This document shows, in pieces, positions 26,739 through 33,764 of a stretch of DNA of 64,000 bases (positions are counted from its first letter, which is position 1; the number at the start of each line of letters is the position of its first letter). This stretch comes from Microthrixaceae bacterium (GTDB taxonomy: Bacteria; Actinomycetota; Acidimicrobiia; Acidimicrobiales; Microtrichaceae). The DNA lies in assembly GCA_023958095.1 (NCBI GenBank), contig JAMLGJ010000015.1, positions 1 through 64,000 of the forward strand, read 5' to 3'. Made by a program: the position numbers and the translations under genes. The notes beneath the pieces are model-generated. The model searched no databases. It worked only from the letters and a program-made list of their open reading frames with translations, and had not been told where the DNA came from.

Positions 26739-28208
26739 TCAGGCCCCTGGGTTCGTACCGGCCGGGCGCGCGCTGCCGGAGGCGGTGGCCGTTCCCGGCA
26801 CATCGGGTTCGGTTGCTCCCTGGTCGAGGCGGAACGGTGGGTACTCGTCGCGCATGAGCGCGACGTAGGCGATGACCCGGTAGACCCACCGGTTGAGCCC
26901 CATCACGAGGTCGAACAGCCCCGCCGGATACGTGCCGGTGAACAGCAGCGACACGGCCACCACGAGCACGAGCAGAGGTAGCAGGCCCCCGAAGGGGACC
27001 TGCCAGTCGCCCCCGGACACCCCGGCTCCGACCGTGCCGCCGATCAGGGCGAGCACCAGGTAGTGGGGGATCGCAAGCAACCACCACTTGACCAGCACAA
27101 GGCCGCGGCTCAGGCGTTCCGGGTAGGCGACGGTCAGGGTCGCGGGGTACCCGGGTACCTCCCCGAGGGTGAACGGCGGGTAGTCGTCGGTTCCCAGCGC
27201 GCTGTAGCCGTAGTAGGTGACCCGCCAGGTCCAGCGCAGCACCCCCAGGTTGAACCCGAACAGCGAGCGGGGGTAGCGCGCGGTGAACAGGATCGCGAAG
27301 AACGCGATGAACGAGACCACCGCGAAGGCCAGCCACAGCACCACCAACACCACCAGGTGCGGGATCAGCAGGATCCACTTGACCAGCCACAGCCAGCGGC
27401 TCACCGGTTCGTCGAGGCGACCCTCGATGCGAACCGGCGCATCACCGGGGTGTGGTCCCGCGAGGTCGATGTGCGATCCGCGTGCCAGCCCGACCACACC
27501 GACGACCAGGAGTACTGCACCCACCAGCAGTCCGAAGGCACCTCCCACGATGAGCCCGACCCCGACCCGCAGCACCCACGGCGACTTCGCGGCCAGGGCC
27601 GCGTCGACGCTCACGCCCGGGTCGCCGTTCGCGTTCATGACCACGACCGACCAGTTGCCCACCTCGGGCTCCCATTCGAGCCGCTGGGGACCGGAGCCCT
27701 CCGCGGAGGCGACCCAGAAGTCCTCCGAGCCGGGAGCACCCTTCGGTGCAGCACCCTCGGAGTAGCGGTAGCTCACCGCGAACGGGTCGAAGGAGATGTC
27801 CTCCACCGTCGCCGTCCCGACACCTCCGAGGTAGCGCGAGACGTCGGACTCGGGGCCGATTCCCACGAACGCCGGCGTCTCCGAGGTGCCCTCGACCTCC
27901 AGGCGCAGCGTGACGAAGTCCCCCAGGTCCACCCCGGTGCTGTCGCGGGTGGGGTCCGCGCCCAGGTCGATCTCGTCGGAGGTGATCGCGTACGCGGTGG
28001 TCTCGAGGCGCCCATCCGGGGTGGAGAAGAAGCCATCGCCGTCCTTCTGGGTGGCGTCCGCCCAGACCAGGAGGCCACCCCCGGCCAGGGGTGCCAGTGC
28101 GAGAAGGGCGAGGATCCCGCCCGCAACCACCATGACGACCCAACCAACCGGATTGGGGCGGCGCTCGGGCTGCGGGTTCGAGGACTCCGGTGCAACAGCA
28201 GTGGTCAT
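26739..28208 (-). CDS. DUF4389 domain membrane protein
   Basis: A 489-residue multi-pass protein. After an N-terminal membrane segment and an external beta-rich stretch (about 50-180), a second segment is followed by two DUF4389-type repeats. Each repeat has WLLVKWxLxIPHYLVL-like and ARYPRSLFGFNLGVLRW or TYPAGLFDLVMGLNRW motifs, with a DDYPPF or DEYPPF end. Function is unknown; the family is common in actinobacteria. The ATG at 28208 is decided by GGGAGGAG six bases upstream. It is convergent with the sigma/propeller operon. Confidence 0.8.
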   Translation of the reverse strand: MTTAVAPESSNPQPERRPNPVGWVVMVVAGGILALLALAPLAGGGLLVWADATQKDGDGFFSTPDGRLETTAYAITSDEIDLGADPTRDSTGVDLGDFVTLRLEVEGTSETPAFVGIGPESDVSRYLGGVGTATVEDISFDPFAVSYRYSEGAAPKGAPGSEDFWVASAEGSGPQRLEWEPEVGNWSVVVMNANGDPGVSVDAALAAKSPWVLRVGVGLIVGGAFGLLVGAVLLVVGVVGLARGSHIDLAGPHPGDAPVRIEGRLDEPVSRWLWLVKWILLIPHLVVLVVLWLAFAVVSFIAFFAILFTARYPRSLFGFNLGVLRWTWRVTYYGYSALGTDDYPPFTLGEVPGYPATLTVAYPERLSRGLVLVKWWLLAIPHYLVLALIGGTVGAGVSGGDWQVPFGGLLPLLVLVVAVSLLFTGTYPAGLFDLVMGLNRWVYRVIAYVALMRDEYPPFRLDQGATEPDVPGTATASGSARPAGTNPGA

Positions 28209-28313
28209 CGAACTCCTCCCGCTGTGGTCGGGGACGGCTTCGATCCTCACACGCTCCCGAGGGGTCGGCAAGCAATCCTTGGAGGGTCGATGCGGTCCCA
28301 CCCGGGACACGGG

Positions 28314-29135
28314 TCAGGCCGGCTGCGTCCGAAGACCGAACCCGAAGCTGGAAGCGGTGATCCCAGATCCCATGAGGTCGGTGTCGTGGTAGGTGAGGGT
28401 CGCGGGGTCGTCCTCGGCCGCCCCGACCGCGACCATCAGGGGTATCAGGTGGTCCGCACTCGGGTGGCTCCGCCTCGCTCCCGGAGCTGACTCCCAGCGC
28501 AGGAGGCGTTCGCTGCGGGTGGCCCCGACGTGGTCGACCAGGGTCTCGTGCAACCAGTTGTCGAAGTCGGCCGAGGGCTGCACCCCCACCGGGCCAATGG
28601 CTGTGAGGTTGTGGTACGACAGGCCGCTGCCGAGTATCAGCACCCCTTCGTCGCGCAGCGGGGCGATCGCCCTGCCCACCTCGATGTGTGCCGCCGGGTC
28701 GTATCCGCTGCGGATGGACATCTGCAGGACCGGGACCTCTGCATCCGGATAGACCACGTGCAGGGGGACGAACGTCCCGTGGTCGAATCCCCGCTGGTCG
28801 TCGGTGCCCCAACGCAGACCTGCTCGGGAGAGCAGTTCACCGGTGCGTTCCGCCACCGCGGGCGAGCCCGGCGCCGGGTACTGGATGGCGTAGGTGAAAT
28901 CGGGGAATCCGCCGTAGTCATGGAGCGTGGGAGGACTCGGAGCGGTCTGCAGCGTGAACTCCTGTCGCTCCCAGTGGGCCGACACCGCAAGCACCGCGGT
29001 GGGCGTCGTGCCGAGCTGTGAGGGAATCGCCCGCAGGGACGACTCGAGCAGCGTCCAGTCGCCGGGCAGGAGGTCCTTGATCCACGGCCAGGGCCCACCC
29101 CCGTGGGAGATGAAGTAGGTCGGCAACCTGCTCAT
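28314..29135 (-). CDS. LigB-type extradiol dioxygenase (4,5-DOPA dioxygenase/YgiD-like)
   Basis: A 273-residue class III ring-cleavage dioxygenase. FISHGGGPWPW contributes the N-terminal metal-site histidine. AVLAVSAHWE, HDYGGFPDF and HGTFVPLHVVYP follow, and ILGSGLSYHNL is conserved in the YgiD group. These enzymes open catechol-like rings with oxygen and a bound divalent metal (zinc in YgiD, iron in others). It overlaps the upstream NUDIX gene by four bases on the minus strand, so they form a two-gene operon. The substrate is unknown. Confidence 0.85.
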   Translation of the reverse strand: MSRLPTYFISHGGGPWPWIKDLLPGDWTLLESSLRAIPSQLGTTPTAVLAVSAHWERQEFTLQTAPSPPTLHDYGGFPDFTYAIQYPAPGSPAVAERTGELLSRAGLRWGTDDQRGFDHGTFVPLHVVYPDAEVPVLQMSIRSGYDPAAHIEVGRAIAPLRDEGVLILGSGLSYHNLTAIGPVGVQPSADFDNWLHETLVDHVGATRSERLLRWESAPGARRSHPSADHLIPLMVAVGAAEDDPATLTYHDTDLMGSGITASSFGFGLRTQPA

Positions 29136-29605
29136 TCGCCCTCAGGTCCCAGCAGCGTCCGCAGATGGGGCCAGGCCGCGGCGAACCCGGGGTGCAGCGG
29201 CAACTCGGCCACCCGGTCGGGGGTGCACCAGCGGACGTCCTCGGTCTCGAAGTTGACGGTGCTGCCGAATCGGTGCGGGACCCTCACGACCGCGGTGGTG
29301 TAGTGCCAGTCGCTGGCGGGGGCGAAGACGTACTCGCCCACGACGGACCACGGTTCCGGTGGCGCACCGACCTCCTCTGCCGCCTCGCGCAGGGCGGCAT
29401 CCAGCGTCGACTCGCCCTCGTCGATGGCGCCGCCGGGACACGACCAGGTGCCACCCTCGTGGGCGTGGGCCGATCGGAGCTGCAGCAGCACCTCCACCTC
29501 GGGTCCGTCCCCGAGGGCGAACAGCACGCCCGCTGCGCCGAAGAGCCCCCAGCGCACGTGCCCATCGGCACACTGCAGGAACCCGTCGCCCGACCGCTTC
29601 GCCAT
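29132..29605 (-). CDS. NUDIX hydrolase
   Basis: The 157-residue protein contains the NUDIX box GGAIDEGESTLDAALREAAEEVG, with the metal-binding EEVG and the leading glycines. It hydrolyses a nucleoside diphosphate linked to another moiety; the exact substrate is not predictable. The ATG at 29605 begins MAKRSGDGFLQC. An in-frame ATG at 29653 would add 16 residues with no clear ribosome binding site. The stop overlaps the dioxygenase start (ATGA). It may clean up a nucleotide by-product in the same process, which is inference. Confidence 0.82.
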   Translation of the reverse strand: MAKRSGDGFLQCADGHVRWGLFGAAGVLFALGDGPEVEVLLQLRSAHAHEGGTWSCPGGAIDEGESTLDAALREAAEEVGAPPEPWSVVGEYVFAPASDWHYTTAVVRVPHRFGSTVNFETEDVRWCTPDRVAELPLHPGFAAAWPHLRTLLGPEGE

Positions 29606-29743
29606 GACCGGGATTCCACCACACCGCGGGCCTCGCGGGGTGTACACCCGCATCCGATCCGGTGTGGCCCCACCGCCGCACCGCGCGAGCTCGACGGGTC
29701 CGGCCTGTCCCCGGTGTGAGCCGATCGGCCGCTTCCGGGAAGC

Positions 29744-30439
29744 TTGACTGGTGGTGTGCGCGTGATCAGCCTCGTCCCGTCGATGACCGAGACACTCCTC
29801 GGTTGGGGTGTCGAACCGGTGGCCTGCACGCGCTTCTGCGAACACCCCGAGCTCGTGCAGGTCGGAGGTACCAAGACGCCGGACCTGAACGCGATCGCAT
29901 CGATGGAACCGGACCTGGTGATACTCGACCGGGAGGAGAACCGGCGCGAGGACCACGATGCGCTCGTGGAGGCCGGGGTGCCGGTGTGGGTGTTGCACAT
30001 CCGCTCACCCGCCGACGTGGTGGAGCAGCTGGCCCCGCTCGCGTCGGAACTGGGTGTCGAATGGACGATGCCGCAGCTGCCCCCGGCACGCGACACGGCG
30101 CTGAGCGCCTTCGTGCCCATCTGGAGACGACCGTGGATGGCCCTGGGTTCACCCACCTACGGATCGGGTGTCCTCGAGGCGATCGGGATCTCCAACGTCT
30201 GTGCACCCGACCCCGAGCCGTACCCGGAGACCGACCTCGGCGAAGCCGGCCGCAGGCAACCCGACGTGGTGCTGGCGCCATCGGAGCCCTACCCGTTCGC
30301 GGAGCGGCACCGCGGCGAACTCGAAGCCGTGGCACCCGTGGTGTTCGTGGACGGCAAGGACCTCCTCTGGTGGGGTGTGCGGACCCCCGCCGCGATCGAG
30401 CGCCTGGGCCGGGCGCTGGAGGGCATCCGTTCGAGGTGA
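29744..30439 (+). CDS. BtuF-like substrate-binding fold protein without signal peptide
   Basis: A 231-residue protein with the class III periplasmic-binding fold: VISLVPSMTETLLGWGVEPVAC, GGTKTPDLNAIASMEPDLVIL and ALGSPTYGSGVLEAIGISNV. Homologues bind cobalamin or iron siderophores outside the cell, but here there is no signal peptide or lipobox, as also seen in cytoplasmic relatives annotated as helical backbone metal receptors. No ABC permease or ATPase is nearby. The start is uncertain: TTG 29744 or GTG 29756 are both in frame. Confidence 0.78.
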   Translation: MTGGVRVISLVPSMTETLLGWGVEPVACTRFCEHPELVQVGGTKTPDLNAIASMEPDLVILDREENRREDHDALVEAGVPVWVLHIRSPADVVEQLAPLASELGVEWTMPQLPPARDTALSAFVPIWRRPWMALGSPTYGSGVLEAIGISNVCAPDPEPYPETDLGEAGRRQPDVVLAPSEPYPFAERHRGELEAVAPVVFVDGKDLLWWGVRTPAAIERLGRALEGIRSR

Positions 30440-30495
30440 TCCGGGCCGGTGCGGCGCCGAGCCGGCCGCTGCCCGGCGGCGTACGCTGCTCACCA

Positions 30496-30891
30496 GTGGC
30501 ACACCCGAGGATGTTCGACGACGATGATCCATACCTGGCGAGGGTGCGCGGGATCGCCCACGGCTTCCCCGGCGCGGACGAGAAGGTGTCGCACGGCCGA
30601 CCGGCGTTCTTCACCGGGAAGGTCTTCTGCTACTACGGCGGGTCCCTCAAGGAGGCGGGGGAGTGGGTCCAGCACCCACACGCCGTCGTCGTGGTGCCGG
30701 ACCCCGTCGAACGCCCGGCGCTGCTGGAGGATCCGAGGGTGTTCGTGCCCGCCTACCTGGGTCCGTCGGGATGGCTGGGCGTCGACCTGGGCGACTCAAC
30801 CGACTGGTCCGAGGTGCAGGAGCTGCTCGACGCCTCCTACCGTCTCACCGCCCCCAAGCGTCTCGTGGCCGAACTGGACGGGCGCACCTGA
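30496..30891 (+). CDS. MmcQ/YjbR family protein
   Basis: The 131-residue YjbR-like protein has DEKVSHGRPAFFTGKVFCYYG and YLGPSGWLGVDLGDSTDWSEVQELLDASYRLTAPKR, both family signatures. The fold is DNA-binding-like, but no function is established. The GTG at 30496 is chosen because MAHPRMFDDDDP is the usual N-terminus of the family; the ATG at 30511 is the alternative. It is convergent, within five bases, with the NTF2-like gene. Confidence 0.83.
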   Translation: MAHPRMFDDDDPYLARVRGIAHGFPGADEKVSHGRPAFFTGKVFCYYGGSLKEAGEWVQHPHAVVVVPDPVERPALLEDPRVFVPAYLGPSGWLGVDLGDSTDWSEVQELLDASYRLTAPKRLVAELDGRT

Positions 30892-30896
30892 CCGGC

Positions 30897-31355
30897 TCAG
30901 GAACCAGCGGCCAGCTCCCGCCTGCGGTCGAGGTAGCCCCTGATCATCGGTGCGAAGTTGGCCGGGTTGTACTGGTCCTCCTCGTGTGACCACATGCCCG
31001 ACCCGGCGTACTGCAACACGGTCAGGTTCGCCTCCTGGTGGACGCTGCCGTCACCCGGGTCCTGCATGCGGTTCCACACCCTGCACACGACACGTCCCTC
31101 GTCCTCGTCGATCACGTACCAGTCGATCGGGAACCCGGTCATCTCGCAGTTCGGGTACTCGGCCATGGTCGATGTGATCCACTCCCTGATCGCCTCGCGG
31201 CCCTCGAAGCGGCCGTAGTGGGCCTCCAGGTAGGTGGCGTCCTCGGTGAAGAGGTCGGCCCACGGGTTCCAGTCCCCGGTGGCACCCGCCCGGCGCGCGG
31301 CTTCCTGGTAGGTGCCGAAGGCGTCCTCGATCTCCGCACGGCTCCACCTGCCCAC
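30897..31355 (-). CDS. NTF2/SnoaL-like protein
   Basis: A 152-residue alpha+beta barrel protein. GDWNPWADLFTEDATYLEAHYGRFEGREAI is the common NTF2/SnoaL pattern, followed by DWYVIDEDEGRVVCRVWNRMQDP. Members include polyketide cyclases and steroid isomerases, but the catalytic residues of those groups are not clear here. The GTG at 31355 is preceded by GAGGAGG six bases upstream. It is divergent from the unidentified 404-residue protein, with about 100 bases between them, so they could share a control region. Confidence 0.75.
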   Translation of the reverse strand: MGRWSRAEIEDAFGTYQEAARRAGATGDWNPWADLFTEDATYLEAHYGRFEGREAIREWITSTMAEYPNCEMTGFPIDWYVIDEDEGRVVCRVWNRMQDPGDGSVHQEANLTVLQYAGSGMWSHEEDQYNPANFAPMIRGYLDRRRELAAGS

Positions 31356-31455
31356 GGCATCCTCCTCGCACTGCTCGTCCGGGCGCGGTGGCGACCCTAT
31401 CCTTTCGACAGCCCCTGGTCCCCAGGTGCCACCCGTGAACCGGCCCGGAGGGGAT

Positions 31456-32670
31456 GTGGCCACGCTCACCATCTCGGATCTCGACCACGACCAGCTGGCC
31501 GACCTGGCGCGCGAACTGCTGCTCGCGGGCCAGCTGATCGACCGGGCGGGGATGCCGACGGTGATACCCCACGGCATCGAGACGATGCGCGACGTCGCCA
31601 TCGAGGAGTGGATGGCGGCGAGTCCGGTCTACTCGAAGCGGATGCAGCGCCTGTTGCGATTCGAGGGCGACACCGTCGAGGTGTGCATGAAGGGCATGCA
31701 GCTCGACATCGGTGCACCCCCGGAGTTCCTCGACTTCCGCTTCACCGTGATCGACGACCACCACGGCGAGTTCCACCTCGACCACTGCGGAGCGCTGATG
31801 GACGTCGAACCCATGGGGGAGGAGTACGTGGTCGCGATGTGCCACGACATAGAGGACCCCACCTTCGACGCCACCGGCTGGGCCACGAATCCCCGCCTGC
31901 GCGTGAGGCCCGTGCACCGCCCACCCCGCACACCGCCCGACCGCCGTCCGCACTGCCAGTGGACCATGGAGATCGACGAGTCCGCCGAACCCACTCCCAC
32001 CCCGGAGGCCGCGGCCAGGATGGGCCGCACCAGGGCCGCAGCCGTGCCGGTGCCGGATGTCCCAGGGCCATCCGGGGAGGTGGACGGGATGTGCGACTAC
32101 TCCGGACCACTCGACGCGGACCTCCACATGAGGGATTTCGCTTCCGCGGCGCTGCTCGGGATCATCGACGAGGTGTGCCTCCAGGGCCACCTGCTGGTGA
32201 TGGGTTTCGCCGAAGCGGTGCGCACCCGGCTCGGCGCACCGGCCGCGTTCGACGCGGTCTCGAAACAGTTCACGGGCGTGGGGGGCGTCGTGGCGGAACG
32301 CCTCAAGAAGATGCTCGACCTCGGTGACGACGCCGAATCGGTCGCCGCGGTGTTCGAGTTGCACCCCGCCTTCCGGCCGCGGAGCTATCTCGACTGGTCG
32401 GTGTCGGTGCCGGGAAACGGCACCGTCGTGGTCGAACTCGGTGGCTGTCCGGCGCTCGAGGAGGAGCACATCTCCTGGGCAACGGTTCTCGCATCGGGCG
32501 AGCACCGTGCGCTCGGCGCAATCGCGACCGGGGTGGATCCTCACTGGGGTGTGCGTGCGGACGGTGAGCGGCGCTGGGTGCTCGAGCGTCACCCCGAGCC
32601 CTTCGACGAACTGCCCGAGGTGACGATGACGAAGTTCTCAACCGGTGTCGCGTTCGGCTTCGAGCGCTGA
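31456..32670 (+). CDS. Uncharacterised 404-residue protein
   Basis: I do not recognise this protein. It is soluble, with no signal peptide or membrane segment. The central part has a histidine/cysteine-rich block that looks conserved by design: FHLDHCGALMDVEP, AMCHDIEDPTFDATGWATNPR and RPHCQWTMEID (about residues 105-180). The C-terminal half has a KKMLDLGDDAESVAAVFELHP segment and a beta-rich end. Such H/C-rich blocks could bind a metal or a small ligand. The GTG at 31456 follows GGAGG. It is divergent from an NTF2-like gene, with which it may act. Confidence 0.7.
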   Translation: MATLTISDLDHDQLADLARELLLAGQLIDRAGMPTVIPHGIETMRDVAIEEWMAASPVYSKRMQRLLRFEGDTVEVCMKGMQLDIGAPPEFLDFRFTVIDDHHGEFHLDHCGALMDVEPMGEEYVVAMCHDIEDPTFDATGWATNPRLRVRPVHRPPRTPPDRRPHCQWTMEIDESAEPTPTPEAAARMGRTRAAAVPVPDVPGPSGEVDGMCDYSGPLDADLHMRDFASAALLGIIDEVCLQGHLLVMGFAEAVRTRLGAPAAFDAVSKQFTGVGGVVAERLKKMLDLGDDAESVAAVFELHPAFRPRSYLDWSVSVPGNGTVVVELGGCPALEEEHISWATVLASGEHRALGAIATGVDPHWGVRADGERRWVLERHPEPFDELPEVTMTKFSTGVAFGFER

Positions 32671-32763
32671 ACGGTCCCCCGCCCGGGTGCTCCCGGCACG
32701 ACCGACGACCGCCATCGGAGGACCGGTAGGGTCTGGGACGACCCGGCGGCACGAGGATTGGTG

Positions 32764-33717
32764 ATGGCAGGCGGACTGGTCGGCTTGTTCGATGATGTTG
32801 CGGCACTGGCCAAGCTCGCAGCGGCCTCGGTCGACGACGTCGGGGCGGCTGCCGGACGGGCGAGCGTCAAGGCCGCAGGTGTGGTCGTCGACGACGCCGC
32901 GGTGACCCCGGCCTACGTGCGCGGCCTGGCCGCCGAACGCGAGCTGCCGATCATCCGACGGATCGCTGTCGGGTCGTTGCGCAACAAGCTGTTGATCATC
33001 CTTCCCGCAGCGTTGCTGCTCAGCTCGATCGCTCCGACGGTGGTCGAGGTGATCCTGATGTGTGGTGGCACCTACCTGGCCTACGAGGGTGCCCACAAGA
33101 TCATCCACGCGCTGCGCCACGACGACCACGACCACGACGTACCGGTGCCCGAGCAGGGCGCAGACGCCGAGGAACGCACCGTGACCGGGGCGATACGCAC
33201 CGACTTCATCCTCTCCGCCGAGATCATGGTCATCGCCCTCAAGGAGGTGATCGACGAGCCGGTGCTGTCGCGCGGGGTGATCCTCGCGATAGTGGGCGTC
33301 CTCATCACGATCGGCGTCTACGGGGTGGTCGCGCTCATCGTGAAGATGGATGACATCGGCCTCCGCCTGGCCCAGCGCGATTCCCGGCGCTCCAGGCGCA
33401 TCGGACACCTGATGGTGGTGGGCATGCCCAGGGTGCTCTCGTGGCTGTCGGTCATCGGGACTGCCGCGATGCTCTGGGTGGGAGGGCACATCCTGTTGGT
33501 CGGATCCGACGAGCTCGGATGGAACACGCCGTATCACCTCGTGCACGAGCTGGAACACCTCGTCGACGGGGTGGCGGTGGTCGGTGGGGTGCTCGCCTGG
33601 CTGGTCAACACCGCCGCATCGGCCCTCGTGGGGGTCGTGGTCGGCTCGCTGCTGGTGCTGGTGGTGGAGCGGTTGCCGATCGGCGCACGCGGAGCGGCAT
33701 CCCCGGCCGGGGAGTAG
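32764..33717 (+). CDS. DUF808 (YedI-like) membrane protein
   Basis: The 317-residue protein begins MAGGLVGLFDDVAALAKLAAAS, the conserved start of the DUF808/YedI family. Its several membrane helices include ILSAEIMVIALKEV and VVALIVKMDDIGL. A histidine-rich stretch (HDDHDHDV, about residue 119) lies between them. Function is unknown. The ATG at 32764 has GAGG about seven bases upstream; in-frame TTG and GTG codons just before it were rejected. The gene is 47 bases before the P-type ATPase on the same strand and may be in one operon with it. Confidence 0.85.
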   Translation: MAGGLVGLFDDVAALAKLAAASVDDVGAAAGRASVKAAGVVVDDAAVTPAYVRGLAAERELPIIRRIAVGSLRNKLLIILPAALLLSSIAPTVVEVILMCGGTYLAYEGAHKIIHALRHDDHDHDVPVPEQGADAEERTVTGAIRTDFILSAEIMVIALKEVIDEPVLSRGVILAIVGVLITIGVYGVVALIVKMDDIGLRLAQRDSRRSRRIGHLMVVGMPRVLSWLSVIGTAAMLWVGGHILLVGSDELGWNTPYHLVHELEHLVDGVAVVGGVLAWLVNTAASALVGVVVGSLLVLVVERLPIGARGAASPAGE

Positions 33718-33764
33718 CCTGCCGGAACGCAGCGGTTGGAGTGTGCTGCGAGCCAGGAGCCTCC

